Shown piece by piece: positions 34,101-45,600 of a stretch of DNA of 64,000 nucleotides. A program made the position numbers and the translations under genes. The DNA comes from Maylandia zebra (Eukaryota > Chordata > Actinopteri > Cichliformes > Cichlidae). The notes beneath the pieces are model-generated. The model had not been told where the DNA came from, made no database searches, and saw only the letters and a program-made list of their open reading frames with translations. Location: positions 13,055,529 through 13,119,528 of the forward strand of contig NC_135185.1 of assembly GCF_041146795.1 (NCBI RefSeq), written 5' to 3'. How positions within the stretch are numbered: the stretch's first letter is position 1; the number at the start of each line of letters is the position of its first letter.

Positions 34101-36049
34101 GAAAGGCTACACAGTTAAAATAATAATCCCATGTAGATGGTGCCGAGTGTCCTAGTATGATTTACTTTTTTCTTTTTTAGGAGACTTGAAATCTGGAGGA
34201 TTCACAATCGATGCCTGTCGCAGCATGGTAGCTCTGATGGATGTATCCTCGAGTGTCATATTGACTTGGGTGCATTTATATTGGCTTCATTTCAGCTGCT
34301 TACTGGAGCAAACCCTTACAATAACTGCACTTACATAAAACATATTAACAGTGTACAAGTCAAAACCTGCCTGCCCTTTTACTCAATAATGCAAAAATGC
34401 ACAGTTCTGATATCTTAATGGTACCTTAAAAAGACATCTGTGACTGGAAAGCTGAATGATGAGGAATTTGTTCGTCTGTGGAAGAAGGCTGTCACATACC
34501 AGGTAAGATAAACATAGTAAATGTCAAAGATGTCATCACAACACAAAGGCAGGGTTACCTGACAGGTAATCAGAGGTGAAAGCAGGATTTAGTTTGAACA
34601 CAAACTGTCACATTTGCATATAAGAACTCACTGAACAAAGGGAGCGACCTGGGAAACATATGATTTCAGATTTGGTGATGACATCAGGAAGGCTGTAGCA
34701 CACAAGAAATAATGTTCATCCAGTTGCACATTGAGGTTTATTGCTCTGAAACACAGCAAAACAGCAACTCTGTGTTACTGACGGCTTCCATTACAATAAC
34801 TGGCCTGCGTTACTTTTGTAAGGTATTATGTGTAATGGCCCTTTAGTAATCAGCCCTTAGTAAACAGAGCAAATGACAGACCAGTGAACAATACACAGCA
34901 TAAGATGTACTGGCTGGTTTATCAAAACATTTCTTATAACTTTTACTGAAACCAGCTAATTGTTTTCTATCATATTTCTGATGGAACAACACGGTTAAAC
35001 AGTTTAACCCAGGAGACTAACATCACTTAGCGCAGCGGTCCCCAACCCCCGGGCCTCGGACCGGTACCGGGCCGCGAGAGTTGAGGCTCAGGTGTGAAAT
35101 GTATAGTTTTCAGGGTTTTTATCGGTTTTCAGCGTTATTTTGTTATTGTTTTTATCGTTTACTCAGTTTTCAGGGTTTTTATCGGTTTTCAGCGTTATTT
35201 TGTTATCGTTTTTATCGTTTACTCGGTTTTCCTGGGTCTTTTCACGTGTGTTATGAAAAAATTTTCGGTAAAACTTTTCCGGTACCGGTACTAGTTTTAT
35301 TTTGTTGTATTTATCCGCGACACCTTAAAGGCCGGTCCATGAAAATATTGCCGGGCATAAACCGGTCCGTGGTGCAAAAAAGGTTGGGGACCGCTGACTT
35401 AGCGCACAAAGGTTACTAGCGTTAGCCACGGATAACGTGAATCAACTCTCTTCTTTGGTCACATCAAACGCCTTATAAACAAGAATTACACTCCAAACAT
35501 GTTACTTTAAATAACTATCAACTTTACATAAATGTATAGAGTTCTCGTATACTGCTCTCACCTGAAACACAGCAAAACAGCAGTTCTGTGTCACTGACAG
35601 CTTCCATTACAATAACTGGCCCGCGTTACTTTTGTAAGGGATTATTTTGCCAGTCTCTCATTTGTCTGAGACGCCACTGCCACCTACTGGCGAAACTAAA
35701 TATCGCCTTAAAACCAAATCAGGTGGGCGCACACGTTAAAAAACTTCAACAAGAATTCTGAGGCTTGTTTTTGATCCTTAAAATACTCAGGATGCCACAA
35801 TTATCAGGATGTTGACTTTATCTCACCCACACCACCAGACTACTCCTTTTGTAGACTAATCCATTGTGTATATTAGGATTGTCTCAATGTCAGAGTTCAT
35901 TCAACAGTTGATCATGCTACAAAGAGAAATCACTTTAAGTCCATAACGACGGATGTTCTAATGCATTTACGTGTAGTTATTACACAATTATCTATGAAGT
36001 CTTTTAACATGTCAACCATTGATTTTCAAATATCAAATACAGACCTACA

Positions 36050-36082
<33 letters not shown>

Positions 36083-37728
36083 TGTGAAAATGTGACATAA
36101 AAAATAATTAAACAAAGATTATCTTACATTATCAAGCAAGACTTTATATACAGTCTTCGAGCAAAAGTAACAAAACTTCACAAACTGAAGTGGATTTGTT
36201 TCATTTTTAAGCTTGTCTGTAATCTCTCCCTCACTGTTCTGTTTCTCCGTTATTTTATTGGTGGTCAAGCTGACTGCTCATGGAAGGAAAAACTAAAACC
36301 AGGAAATGTCCCAGTGCTGCTGAGGGGCAGAAGATCACTGGTTCTAACCCATGCAAACGTCTTATTATAAATATTCTAACATTATAATCGCTAATTATGT
36401 GCTTTTCACACAGGAAATTTTCTCCCGCTGTGATGTTTCGAAAACAGGGACGCTGTCACTAAGCGAGCTGAGAAATGCTATGATAGCCTCAGGTAGACAT
36501 TTAATTTTAAAACCCATTTTAAGATACTGTTGGAACACAAAACTATCCTGTGATTATTGAGTCTTTCACATTTTCTATGTAAAACAATGGTATAGTTAAC
36601 ATTTTTAGAAAAACAAAATGAACATGAAAACAATGGTCCCTCTAACAATCATTTATTTAAATCTCTCCCTTCATGCAGCTCTGTATCAGGTTTTAGCTCA
36701 GTGTTTAGCTGTCTGCTTATTTTTGGTCACTTTCTGTAGTGGTGGCTCTCACACTATGTGGCACCCAGAAGCTGGTAAAGACCAAAAACCAAGCTTAAAG
36801 AGTCTAAATAAGTGGGCTATATGACTGGTTACCAACTAATTAAATTGTCATATTAAAGTTTTTTATTTGCAACATGTCTCTGCTTCTTCTATGTGGCCAA
36901 AATGATTATTCCTCAGGTTAGTAAAATACCAAAGTAAGGCATTAAAGCAGAGAAAAGATCAAGATCCAGCTTAAATTCTACAATGAAGACAGTAATGGCA
37001 ATCATACATTCAGTATTAATATGTTCTGAAGGTTATGTAAATAGTATTTTTGTAAAGTATTAGCACTTGCTTTGATATTCTACACAAACCACCTGTCTAG
37101 CAGCGTGTCTGTTTGTATCTGGTAGCAACCAGCCCTAATACACACTCCACTGACTTCATCTTATGAACTGTATGTTGGTCAGGAAAGAAGATCAGCGATG
37201 AGATGCTGAATTTGATGGCTCTCCGTTACGGCACCTCGTCTGGGCACATTACTCTGGAGAGCTTCATCAGTCTAGTACTCCGCTTTGAATGCATGTATCG
37301 TAAGTAAAACTGAAGAAAATTACAGTAGACATATTTTATATTCTTCAAAGGTTAAAAGTTGTCAACTGTGGAACTTGAATTAGATTTGAATATCTGCAAT
37401 ATCTGTCTTTTCTCTTTATTTTCTTTACAATTAGAAATTACTCAGAAATACTCATTACATCACTGACGGGACACCAAAAGGATGAAGTCAGAACAAGTTG
37501 TGAAACTTCTACTTTTTCTTAACTATAAGGATTTATGTCTTTCTCCACAGAAATCTTCAACCAGTTGTCTGATGGCAAGGCTATGACTCTTCAGGAAACA
37601 GAGGTGACTACACTTCATTTTAAAATAGTTAACGAATCATGTCATGCATGCGCGAGATTTTAAGGTATGAAACATTAATAATCTATGATTTTTTATTGCA
37701 GTGGATGTACATTGCAATGTACACTTAA
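25160..37728 (+). CDS. Classical calpain, calcium-dependent cysteine protease, complete coding region
   Basis: Twenty-one coding exons with GT-AG borders can be read: 25178-25414, 25968-26037, 26153-26271, 26483-26616, 26710-26884, 28310-28384, 28619-28704, 29655-29729, 30183-30343, 30987-31153, 31367-31378, 31482-31690, 33538-33577, 33817-33885, 34026-34083, 34181-34242, 34434-34502, 36414-36492, 37183-37299, 37551-37603 and 37702-37728. They sum to 2094 nt, an exact 697 codons plus stop, the normal size for a classical calpain. Several exon sizes (70, 119, 134, 12 and 209 nt) are those of vertebrate calpain genes. The ATG at 25178 follows a short leader after an AG at 25158-25159. Domain order is protease core, CBSW/C2-like, penta-EF-hand. 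The paralogue (1, 2, 8, 9 or a fish-specific type) is not decided, so I give no symbol. Calpains cut cytosolic and cytoskeletal substrates in a limited way upon calcium entry. Confidence 0.93.
25470..25640. repeat. Imperfect inverted repeat in calpain intron 1
   Basis: GCTCTGCTGCAGAGGAGTGG near 25496 has an approximate inverted partner around 25585 (GCTCCTCTGCAGTGGAGC), within a GC-rich 170-bp block. It may be a small DNA-transposon remnant. Confidence 0.4.
25968..29729 (+). CDS. Calpain protease core exons (catalytic triad)
   Basis: By residue count the triad falls at Cys105 (NCWF, exon 26153-26271), His261 (SHAYAVTG, exon 28310-28384) and Asn285 (LWNPWGHGEW, exon 28619-28704). These are at or within one residue of the positions in mammalian calpain-2. 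The oxyanion-type Gln at position 99 (FGQGW) is kept. The residues just before the catalytic Cys are Lys-Asn rather than the usual Gly-Asp. Exons 28310-28704 also contain the MVNLVRLWNPWG signature. All splice borders keep the frame, so an active protease is plausible. Confidence 0.88.
27754..28055 (+). repeat. tRNA-derived SINE in calpain intron 5
   Basis: The 5' region has Pol III promoter-like A and B boxes (GTGGCTCAGGGGGTTGGG and GGTTCGATCCCC). A conserved body (TCCTTGGGCAAGACACTT) and a tail AAAGCGCTATATAAATCCA follow. It is a second copy of the family seen at 28877. Not a functional tRNA gene. Confidence 0.85.
28877..29168 (+). repeat. tRNA-derived SINE in calpain intron 7
   Basis: Same family and orientation as 27754-28055, with B box GGTTCGAACCCC, the same TTGTGTCCTTGGGCAAGACA body and the AAAGCGCTATATAAATGCA tail. 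It is inserted between the exons ending at 28704 and starting at 29655. Confidence 0.87.
30183..31690 (+). CDS. Calpain CBSW (C2-like) domain exons
   Basis: Four exons (161, 167, 12 and 209 nt) encode residues about 324-506. Visible landmarks are FCKTYSELDICCM, the WVAGTTAGGCMKNP stretch, WTNPQYRVKI, and YVIVPSTFSPNETASFILTI near the end, all typical of the calpain beta-sandwich domain. The 12-nt micro-exon (31367-31378, VPEN) is a hallmark of this gene family. Confidence 0.9.
31711..32385. mobile_element. Decayed, internally deleted Tc1/mariner-type element in calpain intron 12
   Basis: The left end has CACTACACTGGCAAAAGTATT; the right end has TTTTGGCAAAATAGTGTAG in inverted orientation. 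The interior keeps transposase-like segments from the start (about 31830-31920) and end (about 32090-32195) of the gene, with the middle gone and many stops. About 32240-32360 looks like further unrelated insertion sequence. Confidence 0.8.
32860..33231 (-). repeat. V-SINE-like retroposon (DANA/TAFC type)
   Basis: Read on the minus strand it begins with a tRNA-like head (GGTGGTTAGCACTG and GAGTTCAATTCC). The conserved central block follows (TTCTCCCCGTGTTTGCGTGG, CTCTCCGGGTACTCTGGC), then CATCCATTTTC-like 3' sequence. The central block is the signature of vertebrate V-SINEs as I know them. It lies in the calpain intron between exons ending at 31690 and starting at 33538. Confidence 0.78.
33538..37728 (+). 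CDS. Calpain penta-EF-hand domain exons and C-terminus
   Basis: Nine exons encode residues about 507-697. At least two EF-hand loops have acceptable calcium ligands: DTSVTGKLNDEE (exons 34181-34502 joined) and DVSKTGTLSLSE (exon 36414-36492). The last exon is only 27 nt and ends WMYIAMYT, close to the usual calpain ending. In the family this domain binds calcium and the small regulatory subunit. Confidence 0.88.
34737..35647. repeat. Pair of about 90-bp direct repeats in calpain intron 17
   Basis: The block with AAACACAGCAAAACAGCA and CTTCCATTACAATAACTGG occurs at 34745-34832 and again at 35562-35645 with a few substitutions. A hAT element lies between. It could be a split older repeat or a local duplication. 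Confidence 0.65.
35033..35396. mobile_element. Non-autonomous hAT element (CAGCGGTCCCCAACC ends)
   Basis: The terminal inverted repeats CAGCGGTCCCCAACC / GGTTGGGGACCGCTG are exact over 15 bp. The 8-bp duplication ACTTAGCG is at 35025-35032 and 35397-35404. The interior contains a 60-bp unit repeated in tandem (about 35107-35166 and 35167-35226). No transposase. Confidence 0.95.
36046..36080. repeat. CA dinucleotide microsatellite
   Basis: About 17 CA units with one interruption, in calpain intron 17. Confidence 0.95.
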
Positions 37729-39134
37729 CCTGACAGAGGAGATGACCTGCAGGAATGAGAACAAAGAAGAAATAAACAAAAAAGAGTTTTTCAGCATGAA
37801 AAAAAAATCATGATATGCAACCACTGGGTGAAGGTTTACAGTATATGAACAGGGCAGCAGAGTTAGACTACAAATCTGTGAGGAGTAGAAACTTTACAGT
37901 ACAACAGATAGAACCGTGAGTGTGAAGCATCTGTGATTATTTTACACTGAAATCATTTTTTACAAAAACTAATTCAAAGTTCAAAGGTGGTGGTGCTTTA
38001 GAAGCACAAAGTTTGTGTCAAATCTTTATAGCCCATGTACTCCACCTTTGCTAAATGTTTCTGTTACTGAAGTTCTTTTTAAGTGGGTTGCTGCATTTTC
38101 TTTTCCACTGCTATGATACCGTAAGAGGGTTTTTTTTGATTGTCTCCCAACCTAGAGTCACATTGAAATATGCAAAAAGCTTTTGGATGATGTGAGATTA
38201 AATCTGATGTCTCGGGAAAAAATGTATTCACTGTTGTGATTGGATAACCTTTCATCTAGTGCCATCAATTGGTTGAAACTTTACTTTGTTATTTAGCTGA
38301 GACCATGTGTGCCTGTACGTGCAGCCTTATGGTGCCAGGATATCTGATATGTCTGTAAAAAGTGTTTCTGATAGAGCATTTTAAGTGGGTTACTGAATTT
38401 TTAGCTTGGAATGGATTTTTTTTTTATATTATTATCAGCTTCTACACAAAGAAATGATTCAAGCAGCTACGACAAGCATCAGAATTTCACGTACAAACCC
38501 CCTTTTTAGATGAAAAAAATAAATGAATGAAAAGCATGACATAAAAACCGAGCCTCACTGAACAGAGAATTCACAAATCAATTCTTTGGCCGCCATTTAA
38601 AAAACACTCAGATAAAATGCTCTGAACCCTAAACCTTTCATTCTTAAGCTTGAGTTTAAAGTTTTGAATTTACAACAGAGCGAGAAACTATTCAAAAATA
38701 TGATGCCTGATCGTTCTGATTGTTCAACAGGCAGAGACATAGGCGTCAGATATTTATTTCCATGTTTTTATTGATTTTATCAATAGCAATACAGTTGAAA
38801 TAATGACAGAACAGAAAATTTCTTGGTTCAAATTATAATGTAATTTAGTTTTAAGAAAGATTTGCCAATGATTATTAGAATTTATTAGAAGTTCTTCATT
38901 TTAAAATTCCAGAGTACTATTAAAATATATTAAAAAATAAAGATTACATCATAGTTTTGATTACATATCAGTTAAATTATTTGACATATGGATGAAGCAG
39001 AAATTAAACATTTGAACGGTAATTTGAATTAAATTAAACAAATAAATAAAATATTCACCCTCAAGCTACATTTAAAAAAAATCACTGATTCATGATTATT
39101 GATTATTATAAGAATGTGAAAGCTAGGTATGTTT
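37729..39134. other. Convergent 3' intergenic region
   Basis: It lies between the calpain stop codon (37726-37728) and the mesothelin-like stop codon (39135-39137). No coding potential is seen. AATAAA motifs occur on the plus strand near 37771 and 38518, and a minus-strand AATAAA lies near 38766-38772. These are candidate polyadenylation signals for the two genes. Confidence 0.6.
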
Positions 39135-39614
39135 TTAGGCTGGTTGTAGTAGCATTTGTAGTACAGCTGTTAGCAGAGCACCCAGCATCATAGTTGTCTG
39201 GGATTTTCCAAGCTCCACTTCCCCATTGGTTAGAGAGGCAGTGGTGGTGCTGTTGGAGCCTGGTGCAGTGGTGGTGCTGTTGGAGCCTGGTGCAATGGTG
39301 GTGCTGTTGGACCCTGGTGCAGTGGTGGTGCTGTTGGAGCCTGGTGCAGTGGTGGTGCTGTTGGAGCCTGGTGCAATGGTGGTGCTGTTGGACCCTGGTG
39401 CAGTGGTGGTGCTGTTGGAGCCTGGTGCAGTGGTGGTGCTGTTGGAGCCTGGAGTTGGGCTGATTCTGTTGCTGATCAGACCCAGATTCAGTGTGTCCAG
39501 CTCTGACTGCAGCTGCAGGTTGATCCAGGTCTGAACTACAGTATCATTCTCAAACAGCTTCAGATCAGGTAGGTGCATACCCACGAGGCCTTTAACGTTG
39601 CTCACAGTCAAATT
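39135..39614 (-). CDS. Last exon of mesothelin-like gene: conserved segment, Ser/Thr stalk, GPI signal
   Basis: The exon encodes 159 residues and a TAA at 39135-39137. It starts NLTVSNVKGL and includes TWINLQLQSELDTLNLGL, a close counterpart of the mesothelin C-terminal segment. Eight tandem nonapeptides APGSNSTTT/I follow (39232-39450 approximately), each with an N-glycosylation sequon. The end is a small-residue region (TNGE) followed by a hydrophobic stretch (MMLGALLTAVLQMLL) with no cytoplasmic tail, the pattern of a GPI-attachment signal. Confidence 0.88.
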   Translation of the reverse strand, partial: NLTVSNVKGLVGMHLPDLKLFENDTVVQTWINLQLQSELDTLNLGLISNRISPTPGSNSTTTAPGSNSTTTAPGSNSTTIAPGSNSTTTAPGSNSTTTAPGSNSTTIAPGSNSTTTAPGSNSTTTASLTNGEVELGKSQTTMMLGALLTAVLQMLLQPA

Positions 39615-42600
39615 CTGTGAATTTTAAATAAATAACAGAAAACAAAATTAGTCTGAAGCTGTTAACACACAAGACAAAGAAGCCAAATATAAATGCCTTC
39701 TTTTTAAATATTATCATATTATGTTAAATAAAGAGCATGAGAAATTTGAAAGACTACATATGGTGGTTTATGTTGCCAAAGCACCTAAATCAGGAACTTG
39801 GTTGACATTTACATATATCAGCAGCAGTTTAGCTATTTCTTATAAGAACTATTTAAAAAGAAAATCATAGTTTTCAAGGCACAACTCAGACATATAATAA
39901 AGTCACAATAAAAATTAGATGTAGGCGGATGTCCAAAAAGTTTTCGTTTCATTTCTTTAACAACTATTCTTACAGCTATAACAGCAGGGTCCAGACTGCT
40001 GAAAGTGCTTATGTCCATGCTGATGTTTTGTGTTGACAGTGTTACTATATCCTGCAGAGGTGCTCCACCTATCAAGAAAGGAAATGAAACAGGAAATTAG
40101 AAAGCAGTTTTATGAGAAATAGAGAAACAGCTACGCAAACAGACAAAATGTATTCTCACCTAGATAGGGCTTAATCAACTGGTAAATGATACTGGAGCTG
40201 GACCGTTGTGAGCTGAAGGAAGTGGTACTGATGCCATACAGGACTTGCTTCTGCTCAGCTGAACATGATGACACATTCAGAGGGCTGGCATTTCTGTCAA
40301 GGGGAAAGAAGAAAGAGACATACAGTGTTACGTGTGCATGACCACTCACATTTGGCAATGTTTTTATATCGTTGAGCTGCAATCTGACACCAACCTGATG
40401 CTGTCTGGGCTGATGGTCTGCAGTGTACTGGTGTTTAGTGAGCACAGGTTGGAGTCAATAATGGTCAGCTCAGTGCTGCCCAGCAAGTTTCCAGAAGTGC
40501 TCAGATACTGAGTGATGATTTTGTTGCTCTAAGCGACATTAAAGAAAAGGTATCATGTAAGAATAATAAGACTATTAAGGATAAAAGTGAAATGAATTCC
40601 ACCTCTTATACCTTTGCTGCCTCCCAGGGTCCATCTTCAGCTTTCATTAGAGCTGCAAGGGTGTCAATTTTGGTTATGTTCCACTTGGATATATCGTCAA
40701 GTGATGCCACACGAGACACTGATCCAAGCAACTGGACATCCTGATCAGGAATCCCTGACGGGAATGCCTGCAACAATAGAGAATGTGTAATGCTATGTGC
40801 TAATGTGCTAAATCCCAAATTTGAAACAATATCTCATTTGCAAATTCTGCCATTTAATAATAAGTCCGTCTAACATAATGAATGACATTTTGGCTCTTTT
40901 TCAAAATTCCCACACAAAATACCTCATTGAGTTTCTTTAGGATGACAGTCTGGAAACCATTATCATCCACTTTGTTGCAGATGGAGTTGAGGTTTTCTTT
41001 CAGAACGGGAACATCCAGGCAGAGGTCAAACTGCGTGAGATCATAGCCAAAGGGGAAGGCGGAGTCGCTAACTATCACCTGGGTGATGTTGCCCTTGGTA
41101 CAACCTTAAGAACAATTAGAGATGCAGATGAGAGTGCTGTGCAAGCTACGGTTGCCTTTATATATAAAAGCAAATATAATAATTAAGTCATATAACATTT
41201 GAGCATAAAATATGGGTTATTGTGCAAGTCTGTCTAACTTTAAAACCTGACTTCTCTAAGTTCACTGAATCTTTTGCTATCTGTACTCGTACCACTAAAG
41301 CAAAGTATTTACATTGTCTATTTATTTAAGTTATACAGTTATACAATTATTAATCTCCCGCTGACTAATTGTTTTTGCTTCAGTTTGAATAGCTGGTGTG
41401 AAAACAAATAAGAGCAAGGTCGCACCTGCTCCTCGTTTTGTTGTCCGGCCGCTGATCGCTTGGAACAGCGTCTTGAGCTTGCTTTTCTCTGTGTTTGCTT
41501 TCCTCAGTTTGGGCATGAAGGTCTTCAGGAACATTTTCTTTGTTGTCTGTAAAAAACACAAAGGTACCCAAACTGATTTCTAACACAAGTTATTTGAATG
41601 AATATTGTTAGACTAGATACTATCAAGCAACGAGAAAAAACATACAGAATCGAACCGGTTCCAGATATTTCTTGTGAAGTAGAGTGGAAGGGGTACGAGG
41701 TTCTCCAGTGTTTGCTTGTTCCAGGAAGCGGCATTTCTGAAAATAGAAGAGGATATTTTCTTACAGTGCTAACTTGAAAGAGGTAGTATGGGCTACAAAA
41801 TTTGGTGGCATGGCTACTAGGTATTATATATACAAAGTCCTCAAAATGAAACTGGCAAGTTTGTGCCAATGAATCAAGGTTTATGACTTCATTTAAAAAA
41901 ATAAGGTAGGAGTTAAACTTGTGCAGCTAACTGATAGCTCTACAAAAAATATAACTGAGTTACAGAGTTGTGCTTTTGGTGCAAATTAATCTCTGCATAA
42001 TAAAATTATTGAAGTTTGCTTATGAATTTCCTTTGAGAGCTGTTTGGTTTCTAATTGTTGTCTGCTCAGAGTTCCTTAGCCCAATTTCAAAAGGCCGATG
42101 ACTTAGCTTAAACTAGCTTAAAGCACAAAACTCCCCACATCTGTAATCAAACGCTTCTGCAGTCTACACCAGCTCTCTATACCGGAAGCCACAAAATGTA
42201 ACTGTTTTCCTTAGAGGCTAAATCAGAGGATTATGTAATGGATTATATAGTTTAATCTGACTCAAGATACAAGATTAAACTGCAAATCTGTTATATAACT
42301 TATCTAACTCCTCTAAGCCTGGAAACTTTATGAAACATTGTTCCCCAGAGTGGTTGAAGGTATAATATCGGCACGGCCAAAACTGTGATTGGCTCATGGC
42401 TTCCCCTCAGATGTTCAGATATTCTCCTTTTCAGTAACAAATCAATCACACTGCAAATACGAACACAATTGTCACCATGTTTGATATGTTTGATGTGTGC
42501 ATGATGCACAACAGCATTAACAACACTACTAGTTGTGTTTTTTAAACTCCTGACAGAATGACTTGTTTTTATCATTGTACCCATATTGTGTTGTTCCAGA

Positions 42601-45600
42601 CAGCAGCAATGTCTCCATGGCTGCCACCTGGCTGGCAGAGAAGTCATTGCAGGCTTTAAGTTTCTCCAGGATGAGAGGATCTGCGTTCTGTATGTAAGAC
42701 CCATCCAGAGTGCAAGCCATGTTCCCCAAGATCTCTATATTCTCTCTGCTCAGGCTCAAGCCATTTATACCCTGAAAACAGAAAACAGGAAAATGCTGTA
42801 TTTAAAAAACTGTGCACGCATGCAACCTTATCAGTGTCAGAGTGTAATTCATGCATTTATTACCTTTAGACATATACATGTAAAAAAAACCATCACTCAC
42901 CAAGCACACAGTGGCTTCACGGAACAGCTGCGAGCCCTTATTCAAGATTTTGGAGGCCACAGAGAAGTCTGCCGCACCCAGTGCAGAAAAGTATGACCTG
43001 CAGTTGCCTTTGTTAACATTTTTGCTGCTGTTTTTAGAAAAAAAAGAAAGGTAAAATCAGTAATTATTCTTCACATTAGTGATGCATTTTAAGGTGAGTG
43101 CAAGAAAATGCTTGGAGACACCGAATCACCTTAAGTAGAGAAGCATGTCTGATGGATAATCTGTAAAGTTTTGTGAGATTTCTCCACTCAGCAAGTTGAG
43201 CATGCAGGTTAGCTGTAGAAAACAGTGTGGGAAAAAAGAGGATTCCTCAGTGATATGCAAGTAAGCTGTTTCTAACACTGAAACTGATGATTCGTGCATT
43301 ATCCTAACTTTCAAAAGAAAAAGAAATCCTCAACCTGATGATTTATGTTTCTGTTATATTATATCCATATAACATACACATCTTAATTGTTAACTTCATT
43401 TTAAGAGTCATAGTAATATTATTAAATTCCTTTCTAACAGATGTTACCTGGGATTCCTTTAACTGCACTTTGGCTCGGCCTGACCGGGGCCTACAGGCCC
43501 TGATTAGCTCCTTGGTCCTGAATTGTGTCATTTTCTGGGCAGAAGTGCAAGTGAAGCCTTGCAGCACTGAGGGAGAAAGCCTGCGGGGAGGATTGATGAA
43601 CACCAGAAAGAAATGATAAATAATCCCCTCTTCAAAATAAACCTACAGGGCCAAATAGTTATATGACTTGTTCACTTACTGCTCAATGTCAAAGTTTGTG
43701 TTGTCAAGGACCCCCAAAAAGATGGCAGCCTAAAAGAACAAAAAAAGAACAAAAGTTTCGTATTATTATCTGTAACATCGACTTTAAAAAGTCATTTTTG
43801 ATTAATAATGCTATTGTGTGTATTTAACAAAATGTTAACCTGATCTGGTGTCCAGGTTTTTCTATTGAGCACGGTGATGTCTGCAGATTGGTCAGAAAAC
43901 ACCAACAGGGATGGTGGGATCTCAACTGCCATAGCATCTGGCACATTCAGCACCACTTGTGATGGATTTGTGTCCAGAGAAATGATCTACCAGGTAGGTA
44001 AATGCATTTAGGATTAAATGTAATGAGTGGAGTAATAATATCATGGAATACAGAGTTAATATTGATATCAAAGTAATTCTAATATTTAAATATCATAATG
44101 CCAAAGATAAATAAGTTGATGTCCTCCAGATCATAGCATTTACTTTATATTGTCTTGTGGAAGCTAACGTTGTACCTTTTTGACGAAGGTCATTTGGACA
44201 ACACTTGGGGCTGCCAGCATGTTGGAAACGAAGGTGGTGCTCTTTGAGACGCTGAGTAGCACAGAAGCGCTGGTGTTTTCTATTGCTTCTGAAGGAAGTC
44301 CAATAACAAGCGTGCCAAGGGATGCCAGGGAAGATTCGCTGTTGATCTGTTAACACATTTCAAGTTTTTGAAGCCTCATTCTCTAAAGTGGTAAGCATCT
44401 TAGAGTTATTTTGTATTTTATAAAACCTTACTGGATTAATATATAACATCGTTAGGCACATGCATTTAAGATCTAACATGGATATCAGGTATATTAAGTG
44501 GACCTGAAGGGCGTTACCTGGAAGCCTGAGGCAGTAAGGGTTTGGATGATTATTGAGGCCTGATCCTGGCTCCAGGTACTGATTGAGCCCAGGGTGGACA
44601 AAGAAGAGATGAGCACTGATGAGGGAACTGAACTGATCTGGCTGTTACTCAGCCCTGCGCTGGAGCTTCCAAGAGCTGTAAATATCTGTGGTGTAATTGT
44701 CTTGATGTTGGATGCCAAAGCAGCAGAAACCTTTCAAATAAAATATCAAAACATGTGTAAACAGGAGTAACTGCAAAGAGAATTATGTCTGATAACATAG
44801 TTATTAAGTACCAGAGTTATATTATTAATAAGGGACTAATTTTAACAGAGTTAAAATTAAGATGGCCTTTGCGAGAGAGCATACTGTTCAGAGTTCAGGT
44901 TTTTTTGTTAACATTTAGCTCAAAACCAGCATTTACAACAATGAGATTTATGGTTGGTTTTTGCTAGAAACAATTCAACTCTGTTTGTTTTTAGGGCTGG
45001 TACCTCAGGGTCCTGGGTGCCATTGCAGAAAGTCTTCAGATTGTCTAAGATAACCATGGTTTCAGCTTCAGTCATAGTAGTATATGCCAAAGGTGGCACC
45101 GCAGAAGAGCACAGGAAAAAGCCTGGGAGACTGAATGAAAACAGATTTTTAACTACAAATACAGAATGACTACCACTGAACTGCTAAATTATATGCGGTG
45201 TATGGTTCACATAACACAGTTTGCTGTTTTTATCAGGCTGGTAATACTTACTTGACCGGCTTGAAGTTCGGATCGAATGCAAAAAGCTGTGTGACATAGT
45301 AGTTGGTTACATTTGCTGGGATTGCGTTATTGTTGAAGAGTTCCAGGTTGGCTTGGTTCTTCAAGAACACTTGAAACTTTAAAAATTAAGAAACAAAACA
45401 GGTCGATAATACTGATTTCTGTTAACCATGTTAACATTCCCACCAAAATCACGGACTTTGTATTTTGCTTTATTAACTGTGCATATGTGATCTCTGGAAA
45501 TACCTGAGCGGTGGAGACAAAGGTGGTGAGGTCATCCAGAGTGATAAATGTCACAAAGTTCCCGATGTTACTGACAAACCAGGCAGTAGAGTTCAGTTCT

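Noticed and set aside
39194-39534. Trp/Cys-rich plus-strand frames over the minisatellite
   Set aside because: Antisense readings of the 27-bp stalk repeat of the mesothelin-like gene.
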